64,000 bases of DNA from Corynebacterium nuruki S6-4 (lineage in GTDB: Bacteria; Actinomycetota; Actinomycetes; Mycobacteriales; Mycobacteriaceae). The stretch spans positions 2,790,001-2,854,000 of the forward strand of contig NZ_CP042429.1 of NCBI RefSeq assembly GCF_007970465.1, written 5' to 3'. Under the pieces are notes generated by a model that saw only the letters and a program-made list of their open reading frames with translations, had not been told where the DNA came from and searched no databases. The position numbers and the translations under genes are program-made. Positions 46,709 to 56,900 of this stretch are shown piece by piece. Numbering within the stretch: the first letter of the stretch is position 1; each line of letters starts with the position of its first letter.

Positions 46709-46710
46709 AC

Positions 46711-46755
46711 GGAGACAACGGAGACAGCAGAGACAGCAGAGACAGTGGAGACGGA
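46711..46755 (+). repeat. 9-bp tandem repeat, five units
   Basis: GGAGACAAC, GGAGACAGC, AGAGACAGC, AGAGACAGT, GGAGACGGA in a row. Each unit contains a GGAG/AGAG sequence like a ribosome site. In the frame of the downstream gene it would encode Gly/Arg-Asp-Asn/Ser tripeptides. Confidence 0.85.
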
Positions 46756-46758
46756 GTC

Positions 46759-47049
46759 ATGGCAGAAACACACGACAGCGGACCGGGGCACCCGGACTAC
46801 GGGGCAGTCGTCGACGACTACCTCGCCCGTGCCGGACGCATCACCGACGAGTTCGCGCAGGCCCTGCAGAAACAGGTGGATGCCATCGGCGACCTGGTCA
46901 AACAGGTGAAGGAGGGGAACTTCGGTGATCTCGGTGAACTCCGGGAGTCCGGTGACCGGTCGGCCGGGGCGCCCGCCGCAGACACCGGTCAGCCGGCACC
47001 GGCGGTGCGGAGGGTCAGGGAATTCCGGGAGCCGGGGATCTTCGACTGA
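46759..47049 (+). CDS. Small hypothetical protein, third of the set
   Basis: 96 residues: a helical core (YGAVVDDYLARAGRITDEFAQALQKQVDAIGDLVKQVKEGNF) and a Pro/Ala/Arg tail ending REPGIFD. No recognised domain. The ATG at 46759 has GGAG 8 nt upstream. An alternative GTG at 46705 overlaps the previous stop by 4 nt, like the first two genes, and would add 18 residues coded by the 9-bp repeats. Convergent with the alpha/beta hydrolase gene. Confidence 0.6.
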   Translation: MAETHDSGPGHPDYGAVVDDYLARAGRITDEFAQALQKQVDAIGDLVKQVKEGNFGDLGELRESGDRSAGAPAADTGQPAPAVRRVREFREPGIFD

Positions 47050-47076
47050 TCAGACCGGGCAGGTCGGAGGTGCCGG

Positions 47077-48006
47077 TCAGCGGTGCAGCAGGGCGTCCTG
47101 CAGTTTCTCCACCGGGTCGGCGAACTCGGGGAGGGCGGCGAACAGTTCGCCGCGGGTCCTGGTCGTCGTGCCCTTGACCGCGGCGTCGGGGTCGCGGAAG
47201 GCCGCATAACTGTCGTCGTCGGTGCCGAGGACGAAGCCGACGGTGAGGGCGCGGACGAGCGCCTGCGCCCCCTGCTCCAGTCCCGCGCCCAGCGCGAACT
47301 TGTGACCGAGGTTCTCACTGAACCCGGCCGCGGAGGCCTTCGTCACGCTGCGGTAGACGACCGGGCCACGCCACGAAGCCGCGATCCGGTCGGCGCTGCC
47401 GGCGTCGAGGGGGCCCGCCTTGCCGGGGGCGAAGACGAGCGCCGGCGCGTCCACCGTGCGGGCGACGTCGCAGCAGCTCGGGGTCGTGTCCGAGGGGAAC
47501 ACCGCGATCACCCCGGCCAGCGTCGGCGTGACGGGGTCGGCGGTGCGGCGGCGGTCACGGGCGGACCGCCGCTTCGTGGTCTGCCGGGGGGCGACAGGCC
47601 GCCCCGCCGCGGCGAGGACCGCCGCACCGGCGCCCATACCGTGGCCGGCGAGGAAGAGCCGGTCCGGGTCGACGGTCGTGGCGCCGTTCCCCAGCCGCAC
47701 ACCGGCGAGGATCTGGAGGCAGGACTCGAGGTCGGCGGCGAGGCCACGGTGGTCGGGGGTGAACCCGGTCTCCGTGTCGGGCGCCGCCACGGCGATCCCC
47801 CAGCTGGCGAGGTGCCGGTAGGTCGAGCGGTAGGCGTCCGCCCCGGTGCGCCAGTCGTGCCCGAACGCGACGGCGGGGGCGTCTTTCACACCGACCGGGG
47901 TGAAGAGCGTGCCGGGCAGTCCGGTGACTCCGAGGTCACCGGTACTGACGTCGTAGGGGCCCGGCCTGCCGAGGCGGGGGAGGAGTTTCTTCACGTTCGC
48001 AGCCAC
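47077..48006 (-). CDS. Alpha/beta-hydrolase-fold protein lacking the nucleophile Ser
   Basis: 309 residues with a dienelactone-hydrolase/cutinase-like layout: GTLFTPVGVKDAPAVAFGHDW (oxyanion strand), HLASWGIAVAAPDTE, then the nucleophile elbow, which reads AGHGMGAGAAVLAA. Gly stands where Ser, Asp or Cys is expected, so ordinary hydrolase activity is doubtful. No signal peptide. It occupies the Rv3438 position beside glmS. GTG start at 48006 with AAGGTGG upstream; divergent from glmS with 62 nt between. Confidence 0.8.
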   Translation of the reverse strand: MAANVKKLLPRLGRPGPYDVSTGDLGVTGLPGTLFTPVGVKDAPAVAFGHDWRTGADAYRSTYRHLASWGIAVAAPDTETGFTPDHRGLAADLESCLQILAGVRLGNGATTVDPDRLFLAGHGMGAGAAVLAAAGRPVAPRQTTKRRSARDRRRTADPVTPTLAGVIAVFPSDTTPSCCDVARTVDAPALVFAPGKAGPLDAGSADRIAASWRGPVVYRSVTKASAAGFSENLGHKFALGAGLEQGAQALVRALTVGFVLGTDDDSYAAFRDPDAAVKGTTTRTRGELFAALPEFADPVEKLQDALLHR

Positions 48007-48068
48007 GACCCCACCTTAACGGATGGCGGCGACACGGTCGGGTTGCGGACTTCAGTATCCTTGTCGAC

Positions 48069-49955
48069 ATGTGTGGCATCGTTGGATACGTCGGGGATCC
48101 CCTGAAGAACGCGGAGACCGGTGAGGGCGCCCTCGACATCGGTCTGGACGCCCTCGCCCGGATGGAGTACCGGGGCTACGATTCGGCCGGGATCGCGGTG
48201 GTGACGCCCGGCCGGCTCGAGGTCGAGAAGAAGGCGGGCAAGCTCGCCAACCTCCTCGCCCAGATCGAGGTCGACGGGCGCGACCGGTTCGCCGGCTCGA
48301 CCTGCATCGGGCACACCCGCTGGGCCACCCACGGTCGGCCGAACGACGTCAACGCGCACCCGCACGTCTCCTTCGACGGCAAGGTCGCGATCGTCCACAA
48401 CGGCATCATCGAGAACTTCGCCCCGCTGCGCGCAGAGGTCGAGGCGGCGGGCGTCGAGCTCACCAGTGAGACCGATTCCGAGGTCGCCGCCCACCTGCTC
48501 GCCCTGGCCTACGCCGCGGGCCCCACCGCCGGCGACTTCGAGGCGTCGGCACTGTCCGTGCTCAGCCGCCTGGAGGGTGCCTTCACCCTGCTGTTCACCC
48601 ATGTCGACGAGCCGGGGAAGATCGTCGCCGGCCGTCGCTCCACGCCGCTGATCGTGGGCGTCGGTGAGGACGAGATGTTCCTCGGTTCCGACGTCGCCGC
48701 GTTCATCGCCCACACCCGCAACGCCGTCGAACTCGGCCAGGACAACGCGGTCGTCATCACCAAGGACGGCTACAAGGTCATGGGCTTCGACGGCACGCCC
48801 GCCGAGGGACGCCCGTTCACCATCGACTGGGACCTGGAGGCCGCGGAGAAGGGCGGCTTCGACTCGTTCATGATGAAGGAGATCCACGAGCAGCCCGCCG
48901 CGGTGCGGGACACGCTCGCCGGCCACTTCGTCGACGGCCGGGTGGTCCTCGACGAACAGCGGCTGTCGGACGAGGACCTCCGGCAGATCGAGAAGGTCTT
49001 CGTCGTCGCCTGCGGCACCGCCTACCACTCGGGCCTCCTGGCGAAGTACGCCATCGAGCACTGGGTCCGGCTGCCCGTCGAGATCGAGGTCGCCAGCGAG
49101 TTCCGGTACCGCGACCCGGTGCTGGACCAGCAGACCCTCGTCGTCGCCGTCTCCCAGTCCGGTGAGACCGCCGACACGCTCGAGGCCGTCCGGCACGCGA
49201 AGGCGCAGGGCGCCCGTGTCCTGGCGGTCTGCAACACCAACGGTTCGCAGATCCCGCGGGAGTCGGACGCCGTGCTCTACACGCACGCCGGCCCGGAGAT
49301 CGGTGTCGCCGCGACGAAGTCCTTCCTGTCCCAGGTGACGGCGAACTACATCGTCGGTCTGGCCCTGGCGCAGGCCCGCGGAACGAAGTACCCGGACGAG
49401 ATCGCGAACATCTACGACGAGCTCGAGGAGATCCCGGCGAAGATCGACAAGGTGCTCGGTCTGCAGGGGCAGATCCACGAACTCGCCGAGTACCTCGGGG
49501 CCATCCCGACCATGCTCTTCCTGGGCCGTCACGTCGGCTACCCGGTGGCACTGGAAGGCGCGCTGAAGCTCAAGGAGCTCGCCTACATCCACGCCGAGGG
49601 CTTCCCCGCCGGCGAGCTCAAGCACGGCCCCATCGCCCTCATCGAGGACGGACTGCCGGTGGTCGTCATCGTGCCGTCCCCGCGGGGCCGGGAGGTGCTG
49701 CACTCCAAGATCGTGACGAACATCCAGGAGATCCGGGCCCGCGGTGCACACACCATCGTCATCGCGGAGGAGGGTGACGAGGCTGTCCGGCCGTACGCCA
49801 ACGCCCTGCTCGAGATCCCGGCGGCGGGGACGCTCATGCAGCCGCTGCTGTCCACCGTCCCGCTGCAGTTCCTGTCGGCGGAGATCGCGCGGCAGTGCGG
49901 CAACACCGACATCGACAAGCCCCGCAACCTGGCCAAGTCGGTCACGGTCGAGTAG
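48069..49955 (+). CDS. glmS: Glutamine-fructose-6-phosphate aminotransferase
   Basis: Makes GlcN-6-P, the first committed step to UDP-GlcNAc. 628 residues: the N-terminal glutaminase begins MCGIVGYVG with Cys2 as nucleophile, GHTRWATHG and HNGIIENF follow; two SIS domains (VACGTAYHSGLLAKY, SQSGETADT) isomerise fructose-6-P; the C-terminus ends KPRNLAKSVTVE as usual. No glmS ribozyme is seen in the 62-nt upstream gap. Confidence 0.97.
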   Translation: MCGIVGYVGDPLKNAETGEGALDIGLDALARMEYRGYDSAGIAVVTPGRLEVEKKAGKLANLLAQIEVDGRDRFAGSTCIGHTRWATHGRPNDVNAHPHVSFDGKVAIVHNGIIENFAPLRAEVEAAGVELTSETDSEVAAHLLALAYAAGPTAGDFEASALSVLSRLEGAFTLLFTHVDEPGKIVAGRRSTPLIVGVGEDEMFLGSDVAAFIAHTRNAVELGQDNAVVITKDGYKVMGFDGTPAEGRPFTIDWDLEAAEKGGFDSFMMKEIHEQPAAVRDTLAGHFVDGRVVLDEQRLSDEDLRQIEKVFVVACGTAYHSGLLAKYAIEHWVRLPVEIEVASEFRYRDPVLDQQTLVVAVSQSGETADTLEAVRHAKAQGARVLAVCNTNGSQIPRESDAVLYTHAGPEIGVAATKSFLSQVTANYIVGLALAQARGTKYPDEIANIYDELEEIPAKIDKVLGLQGQIHELAEYLGAIPTMLFLGRHVGYPVALEGALKLKELAYIHAEGFPAGELKHGPIALIEDGLPVVVIVPSPRGREVLHSKIVTNIQEIRARGAHTIVIAEEGDEAVRPYANALLEIPAAGTLMQPLLSTVPLQFLSAEIARQCGNTDIDKPRNLAKSVTVE

Positions 49956-49983
49956 AACCGGTCATGGACTAAGGAGCAGAACC

Positions 49984-51138
49984 ACGGATACCACGCACGC
50001 TCTCGCCGAGACAGTCATCGACCTCAACGCGGTGGCGCACAACGTCCGCGCCATCGCTGACCACGTCGCCCCCGCCGGGGTGATGGCGGTGGTGAAGGCC
50101 GACGGCTACAACCACGGTATGGCGGACATCGCCCGTACCTCACTCACCGCCGGGGCGTCCGCGCTCGGCGTCGCCACCCTGGGCGAGGCGCTCGCCCTGC
50201 GGGACGCCGGTATCGACGCACCGGTCACCGCCTGGATCTGGCTCGCCGAGGGGGAGGACCTGGCGGACGCCGTGTCCCGGGACGTGACCCTCGGCGTCCC
50301 GTCGCTGGCCCACCTGCGGGCGGCGGAGGCCGCGGCGGTGGCCGCCGGGGCCCGGCTGCGTGTCGGGCTGATGGTGGACACCGGCCTGTCGCGCTCCGGT
50401 ATCGGCCCGGCGGAATGGTCGGCGGCACTGGACGCCGCCGATGCCGCGGTCGATGCCGGCCACCTCGAGGTCACCGGACTCTTCTCCCACTTCGCCAGCG
50501 CCGACGACCCGATCTCCCCGACGACGGACCTGCAGGAGCAGCGCTTCTCCGCCCGTATCGAGGAGTGCCGTGCCCGGGGCCTCGACGTCCCGGTCAACCA
50601 CATCGCGAATACCCCGGCGGCACTGTCGCGGGTGGACCTGCGGCATGAGATGGTGCGGCCCGGCGTCGGCGTCTACGGGGTGGATCCCTGCGCGATCCCC
50701 AGCGGGGTGGACCTGCGGCCGGCGATGACACTGCACGCCCGCGTGGTCACCACCCGCATCGTCGCGGCAGGAGAGGGGGTCAGCTACGGCCACCACTGGA
50801 TCGCGCCGGAGGACCACCGTACCGCCGTCGTCGCCCTCGGCTACGCCGACGGTCTGCCGCGGGCGCTGTCGGGCAAGTTCGGTGTGACGGTCGACGGGAC
50901 CTGGTTCCCGCAGATCGGCCGGGTCTGCATGGACCAGATCGTCGTCGACCTGGGGCCGGTGGCCGACAGTGACGGCCCCGGTGCCGCCGTGCGACCCGGC
51001 GACTGGGCCGTCATCTTCGGTGAGGGCGGGCGTCCGGTCCGGGAGATCGCCGACGCCGCGGACACCATCGACTACGAGATCCTCACCATGCCGCGCGGTC
51101 CGCGGGTCGCGCGCCGCACCATCGCACTGCAAGGGTGA
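49984..51138 (+). CDS. alr: Alanine racemase with apparent ACG start codon
   Basis: PLP enzyme that makes D-alanine for peptidoglycan. 384 residues: MAVVKADGYNHG carries the PLP Lys (about residue 38), LMVDTGLSRSGIG, NHIANTPAALSR and GRVCMDQIVVDLG follow. No ATG, GTG or TTG lies in frame at the conserved N-terminus. AAGGAG at 49971-49976 is 7 nt before an ACG at 49984, giving a normal protein (DTTHALAETVIDL after the first residue). The next in-frame GTG (50032) would cut the first conserved strand. It follows glmS by 28 nt and overlaps or adjoins tsaE. Confidence 0.9.
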   Translation, partial: TDTTHALAETVIDLNAVAHNVRAIADHVAPAGVMAVVKADGYNHGMADIARTSLTAGASALGVATLGEALALRDAGIDAPVTAWIWLAEGEDLADAVSRDVTLGVPSLAHLRAAEAAAVAAGARLRVGLMVDTGLSRSGIGPAEWSAALDAADAAVDAGHLEVTGLFSHFASADDPISPTTDLQEQRFSARIEECRARGLDVPVNHIANTPAALSRVDLRHEMVRPGVGVYGVDPCAIPSGVDLRPAMTLHARVVTTRIVAAGEGVSYGHHWIAPEDHRTAVVALGYADGLPRALSGKFGVTVDGTWFPQIGRVCMDQIVVDLGPVADSDGPGAAVRPGDWAVIFGEGGRPVREIADAADTIDYEILTMPRGPRVARRTIALQG

Positions 51139-51146
51139 GGGACGGG

Positions 51147-51713
51147 GTGACGATGGTCGATTTCACCGCCCCCGCGGGGACGGCCCCGGCCGGCTCTGCC
51201 GCGCAGATGCGGGACCTGGGCGAACAACTCGGCGGCGTGCTGCAGGCCGGGGACGTCGTCGTGCTCACCGGGCCGCTGGGCGCCGGCAAGACCACCTTCA
51301 CCCAGGGCCTCGTCCGCGGTCTCGGGGCGACCGGGCGGGTGCAGTCGCCGACGTTCACGATCATCCGGGAACACCGGGCGGGCACCCGGGCCGACGGCCG
51401 GCCGGGGGTCGGCATGCTGCACATGGACGCCTACCGGCTGCTGGGGGACGCCGTGCAGACCGCCGTGAGCGAGCGGGGAGCCGACCTGCCGCGGGACGCG
51501 GTGCTGGACATGCTGGAGTCCCTCGACGTCGACGACGACCTCGGTGACCGTGTCCTCGTCGCCGAGTGGGGCAGGGGAGTGGTGGAGACGCTGTCGACCC
51601 GGGTCATCGACGTGGAGATCAGCCGTGACACCCCGGCCGACAGTTCCGCCGACCCCGCGGCACCGGACGAGGAACCGCGTCGGCTGCGGTGGACCTGGCT
51701 CGACCGCCGGTGA
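51147..51713 (+). CDS. tsaE: tRNA t6A synthesis ATPase TsaE
   Basis: P-loop ATPase that drives turnover of TsaB-TsaD in making N6-threonylcarbamoyl-A37 of tRNA. 188 residues from GTG 51147: Walker A LTGPLGAGKTTFTQGLV, QSPTFTIIREHR, and HMDAYRLLG. Longer than bacterial norms (about 155) through insertions after residue 110 and a polar tail. Possible starts: GTG 51135 (overlapping the alr stop), GTG 51147 (GAGG 6 nt before) or ATG 51153. Confidence 0.92.
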   Translation: MTMVDFTAPAGTAPAGSAAQMRDLGEQLGGVLQAGDVVVLTGPLGAGKTTFTQGLVRGLGATGRVQSPTFTIIREHRAGTRADGRPGVGMLHMDAYRLLGDAVQTAVSERGADLPRDAVLDMLESLDVDDDLGDRVLVAEWGRGVVETLSTRVIDVEISRDTPADSSADPAAPDEEPRRLRWTWLDRR

Positions 51714-51758
51714 CACCCCCGTCCGCCACCCCCTGACCACAGGGCTCCGCCGGCACCG

Positions 51759-51787
51759 TTGCGTGTCTCCGGGGAGGCGTGCATAAT
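51759..51787 (+). promoter_or_regulatory. Candidate sigma-A promoter upstream of the tsaB fusion gene
   Basis: TTGCGT at 51759-51764 and CATAAT at 51782-51787, 17 nt apart. The transcript would start near 51794 and carry the hairpin at 51822-51858 in its leader. Confidence 0.5.
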
Positions 51788-51821
51788 GGGCCTCGGATCA
51801 CTGTGAGGGGTGTATCCAACA

Positions 51822-51858
51822 GGAACCCCGCCGCAAATGGAGAGTGCGGCGGGGTTCC
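51822..51858 (+). terminator. Perfect 13-bp hairpin between tsaE and the tsaB fusion gene
   Basis: GGAACCCCGCCGC and GCGGCGGGGTTCC pair fully around an 11-nt loop. It is 108 nt past tsaE and 35 nt before the fusion gene. It may terminate the alr-tsaE mRNA, or act as an attenuator for the promoter at 51759. GCCTTATCTTCC follows, without a real T-tract. Confidence 0.6.
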
Positions 51859-51879
51859 GCCTTATCTTCCGGGGGGAAG

Positions 51880-51885
51880 TAGACT
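51880..51885 (+). promoter_or_regulatory. -10 box next to the tsaB fusion start
   Basis: TAGACT fits TANANT and ends 8 nt before the ATG at 51894, so a leaderless mRNA that bypasses the hairpin is possible. Confidence 0.4.
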
Positions 51886-51893
51886 TCAGGTCC

Positions 51894-54215
51894 ATGCATG
51901 TTCTCGCGGTCGACACGTCCACCTCCTATGTCGTCGCCGGGGTGGTGGACGTGGCGCCGGACGGCACACCGCGGACCCTCGCGCAGCGCACCGAGCTCAA
52001 TCCGCGCGGGCACATGGAGGTCCTGACCCCGAACATCGTCGACTGCCTCGCCGAGGCCGGTCTGACCCCCGCCGACCTGGCCGCGGTCGTCGTCGGCACG
52101 GGGCCGGGGCCGTTCACCGGCCTGCGGGTCGGCATGGCCACCGGGGCGGCGTTCGGGGAGGCACTTGACATCCCGGTCCACGGTGTGGAGAGCCATGTCG
52201 CGACCGCCTGCGGGCAGCGGGAGTCCCCGGTACTGGTCGTCAGCGACGCCCGTCGCCGGGAGTGGTACTGGTCCGTGGTGGACGCCACCACCGCCGCCGT
52301 CACCGACGGCCCGGCCGTGACCGCCCCCGGTGAACCGGCGCAGCGCCACCCGGAGGTCACCGTGCTCGCCGCCCGCGAGATCACCGCGAAGACCGACCTG
52401 GTGCCGCCGACCTGGAAGGTCGCGGACGCCGACGCGCACCCCACCCCGACCGGACTCGTCACTGCCGCGGTGCGCCGCAACGGGGTGGCGGGGCTGGGCC
52501 GGCCCGGCGATCCGCTGCGCGCGCTCTACCTGCGGCGGCCGGACGCCGTGGCGCCGACCCGGAAGCCGGTGTCCGAGGCGCTCGACTTCGCCGGGGTGGA
52601 TCTGCCCGCGGCCGTCGGGACGCCGGTCGTCGCCGCCCTCACCGAGGCGGACGCCGCCGCCTGCGCCGATATCGAGGCCGCTGTCTTCGCCGGGGACTCA
52701 CCGTGGTCCGCGGCGGCCTTCCGCGCCGAGATCACCGCCCCGCACACCCGCTACATCGGACTGTTCCGGGAGGGCGAACTGCTCGGCTTCGCCGGGCTGG
52801 CGATGGCGGGCCCGCTGACGGACCCCGAGTTCGAGGTCCACACCATCGCACTGTCGCCCGCCGCCCAGGGGCACGGCTGGTCGAAACTGCTCATGGACCC
52901 GCTGATCGAACTGGCCGACCGGCACCGCGGGCCGGTGTTCCTCGAGGTCCGTACCGACAACGACCCGGCGGTGGGCCTGTACCGGTCCTACGGGTTCGGG
53001 ATCACCGGCACCCGACGCGGCTACTACCAGCCCTCGGGGGCGGACGCCTTCACGATGCACCGGCCCGCGGCGTCCCGCACCGGGGCGGCACCGTCACCGG
53101 GGGCATCCGCGACTGCTGGACCACGGATCATCCTCGGCCTGGAGAGCTCCTGCGACGAGACCGGGGTCGGCATCGTCGAGCTGGGGGAGGACGGTGCGGC
53201 GACGCAGATCAGCAACCGGGTGGCGTCCTCGATGGAGCAGCACGCCCGGTTCGGCGGGGTGGTCCCGGAGATCGCCTCGCGGGCTCACCTGGAGGCGGTG
53301 GTCCCGACGCTGCAGGCGGCGCGCGCCGATCTGCGGGAGGCGACGGGGCGGACCCGGCCGGACGCCGTCGCCGCCACCGTCGGTCCCGGTCTCGCCGGTG
53401 CACTGCTCGTCGGCGCGGCTGCGGCGAAGGCCTGCGCGGCCGCCTGGGAGGTGCCGTTCTACGGCGTCAACCACCTCGGCGGCCACGTCGCGGTGGATAC
53501 GCTGCACACCGGTGAAGACGGCGGGGACGGGGTGCCGGATGACCTGCCGCACGCCGTCGCCCTCCTCGTCAGTGGCGGACACACCCAGATCCTGGAGGTC
53601 CACGGTGTCGGCCGGCCGATGACCGAGCTGGGGTCCACGCTCGACGATGCGGCGGGGGAGGCCTACGACAAGGTCGCCCGGCTGCTCGGACTCGGCTACC
53701 CCGGGGGCCCGGTCATCGACCGGCTCGCCGCCGGCGGGGACCCGACGGCGGTGCCGTTCCCCCGCGGCCTGTCGAAGAAATCCGATCCCGCCTACGATTT
53801 CTCCTTCTCCGGGCTGAAGACCGCGGTGGCGCGGTACGTCGAGCAGGCGGAACGGCGGTCGGAGAGTATCCCGGTCGCCGACCTGTGCGCGTCGTTCCAG
53901 GAGGCCGTGGTCGACGTCCTCACCGCGAAGGCGGTGCGGGCCTGCCGGGACACCGGGGCGTCCGTCCTGCTGCTGGGCGGGGGCGTGTCGGCGAACCGTC
54001 GGCTGCGGGAGCTGGCGGCGCAGCGGTGCCGGGCGGCCGGGGTGACGCTGCATGTCCCGCCGCTGCCGCTGTGCACCGACAACGGGGTGATGATCGCGAC
54101 GCTGGCGGCGCATCTCATCGACGCCGGTGCGGCGCCCAGCGGGCTGGCGGTGGGGACGGACCCCTCGCTCGAGGTCACCGTTCCGGTGCTGGCACCCGGA
54201 ACGGTTGAGGGCTAG
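51894..54215 (+). CDS. TsaB-RimI-TsaD fusion protein
   Basis: One uninterrupted 773-residue frame with three usually separate proteins. Residues 1 to about 225: TsaB ([34 protein letters not shown]). About 244-395: RimI-type GNAT acetyltransferase ([38 protein letters not shown]). About 411-773: TsaD ([18 protein letters not shown], metal ligands in [25 protein letters not shown] with the late Asp). TsaB and TsaD make t6A37 with TsaE; RimI acetylates ribosomal protein S18. All motifs look intact. The TsaB-RimI and RimI-TsaD joins are short Pro/Ala linkers. No frameshift is needed. The ATG at 51894 is fixed by the TsaB N-terminus. Confidence 0.93.
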   Translation: MHVLAVDTSTSYVVAGVVDVAPDGTPRTLAQRTELNPRGHMEVLTPNIVDCLAEAGLTPADLAAVVVGTGPGPFTGLRVGMATGAAFGEALDIPVHGVESHVATACGQRESPVLVVSDARRREWYWSVVDATTAAVTDGPAVTAPGEPAQRHPEVTVLAAREITAKTDLVPPTWKVADADAHPTPTGLVTAAVRRNGVAGLGRPGDPLRALYLRRPDAVAPTRKPVSEALDFAGVDLPAAVGTPVVAALTEADAAACADIEAAVFAGDSPWSAAAFRAEITAPHTRYIGLFREGELLGFAGLAMAGPLTDPEFEVHTIALSPAAQGHGWSKLLMDPLIELADRHRGPVFLEVRTDNDPAVGLYRSYGFGITGTRRGYYQPSGADAFTMHRPAASRTGAAPSPGASATAGPRIILGLESSCDETGVGIVELGEDGAATQISNRVASSMEQHARFGGVVPEIASRAHLEAVVPTLQAARADLREATGRTRPDAVAATVGPGLAGALLVGAAAAKACAAAWEVPFYGVNHLGGHVAVDTLHTGEDGGDGVPDDLPHAVALLVSGGHTQILEVHGVGRPMTELGSTLDDAAGEAYDKVARLLGLGYPGGPVIDRLAAGGDPTAVPFPRGLSKKSDPAYDFSFSGLKTAVARYVEQAERRSESIPVADLCASFQEAVVDVLTAKAVRACRDTGASVLLLGGGVSANRRLRELAAQRCRAAGVTLHVPPLPLCTDNGVMIATLAAHLIDAGAAPSGLAVGTDPSLEVTVPVLAPGTVEG

Positions 54216-54238
54216 CACTTGGCGGGGTAGAGTGCCAA
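54205..54238 (+). promoter_or_regulatory. groES promoter overlapped by a CIRCE operator
   Basis: TTGAGG (54205-54210), 17 nt, TAGAGT (54228-54233) form a good sigma-A promoter. CTAGCACTT-N9-GAGTGCCAA (54212-54238) matches the CIRCE element TTAGCACTC-N9-GAGTGCTAA in 15 of 18 bases. The HrcA repressor bound here would cover the -10. The promoter starts inside the last codons of the tsaD part. Confidence 0.85.
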
Positions 54239-54352
54239 GTGGTTGTGTGATCCACAGTTGTTCACCCGCGACGACGGCTGTGGTCGGTACCCGCCGATCC
54301 CACCGACCGGAACATGAATAAACAACGGACTGAATACACGGAGGTATTCATC

Positions 54353-56270
<1,918 letters not shown>

Positions 56271-56284
56271 CCCGCCCGGCTGAC

Positions 56285-56335
56285 ACGACCGCCGTGGGGT
56301 GGTCCTGAACTTCAGGACCACCCCACGGCGGTCGT
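56285..56335. terminator. 25-bp perfect inverted repeat between groL and whiB3
   Basis: Arms 56285-56309 and 56311-56335 are exact complements around one central base; the core reads GTGGGGTGGTCCTGAA and its mirror. It lies 14 nt past groL and 24 nt past the convergent whiB3 stop, so it should stop transcription in both directions. Confidence 0.85.
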
Positions 56336-56359
56336 CTGTGCTGTGTCAGGCGTGTCGGG

Positions 56360-56668
56360 TCAGGCGGGGACCCCGGCCGGGTGGCGGCGTCCCGCGCGCC
56401 GGTTCAGGGCGACGGCCCGCTCAGCCTCGCTCATCCCGCCCCAGATGCCGTAGACCTCGCCGGCGTCGAGTGCGTGGGCACGGCACCGGTCGAGGACCGG
56501 GCACTGCCGGCAGATGGCCTTCGCGCGGTGCTCGCGCAGGGCACGGGCCCGGCCACGTTCCCCGTCCGGGTGGAAGAAGACCGCCGAATCAGCTCCCCGG
56601 CAGGAACCGTGCAACTGCCATTCCCAGAATGTCGATGTGGGGCCCGGAAGGTCGCTCGGCTGCGGCAT
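56360..56668 (-). CDS. whiB3: WhiB-family Fe-S regulator, WhiB3-like
   Basis: 102-residue redox-sensing transcription factor. Four Cys for a 4Fe-4S cluster: one in HGSCRGAD, then CRQCPVLDRC; the GIWGG turn and a basic tail (NRRAGRRHPAG) follow for DNA or sigma contact. The number (WhiB3) is by position: in mycobacteria whiB3 lies between groEL1 and sigD. GGAGACGAG precedes the ATG at 56668. Divergent from sigD by 232 nt. Confidence 0.88.
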   Translation of the reverse strand: MPQPSDLPGPTSTFWEWQLHGSCRGADSAVFFHPDGERGRARALREHRAKAICRQCPVLDRCRAHALDAGEVYGIWGGMSEAERAVALNRRAGRRHPAGVPA

Positions 56669-56900
56669 ATGCTCGTCTCCTCGGTAGGTGGGGCGGTACG
56701 GGGGTGGTCGGGTGGGACCGTCGTGTCCGGCCCGTCGGAATACAGCGTGCTCCGCGGGTGTGAACACCAGGTAACGGTCTCTTGTGCGCGAGATGACGAT
56801 TGTCCGGTGTCGGGGCCCGGTGGGGAACTGTGGTAATTTCCTTGTGATTCCTGACCCCCGACCGGGGTCGACGACGTGAGGCGGCAGACGACAGCAGACG

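Noticed and set aside
48007..48068. glmS ribozyme
   Set aside because: Only 62 nt lie upstream of glmS, too short, and no ribozyme-like fold is visible.
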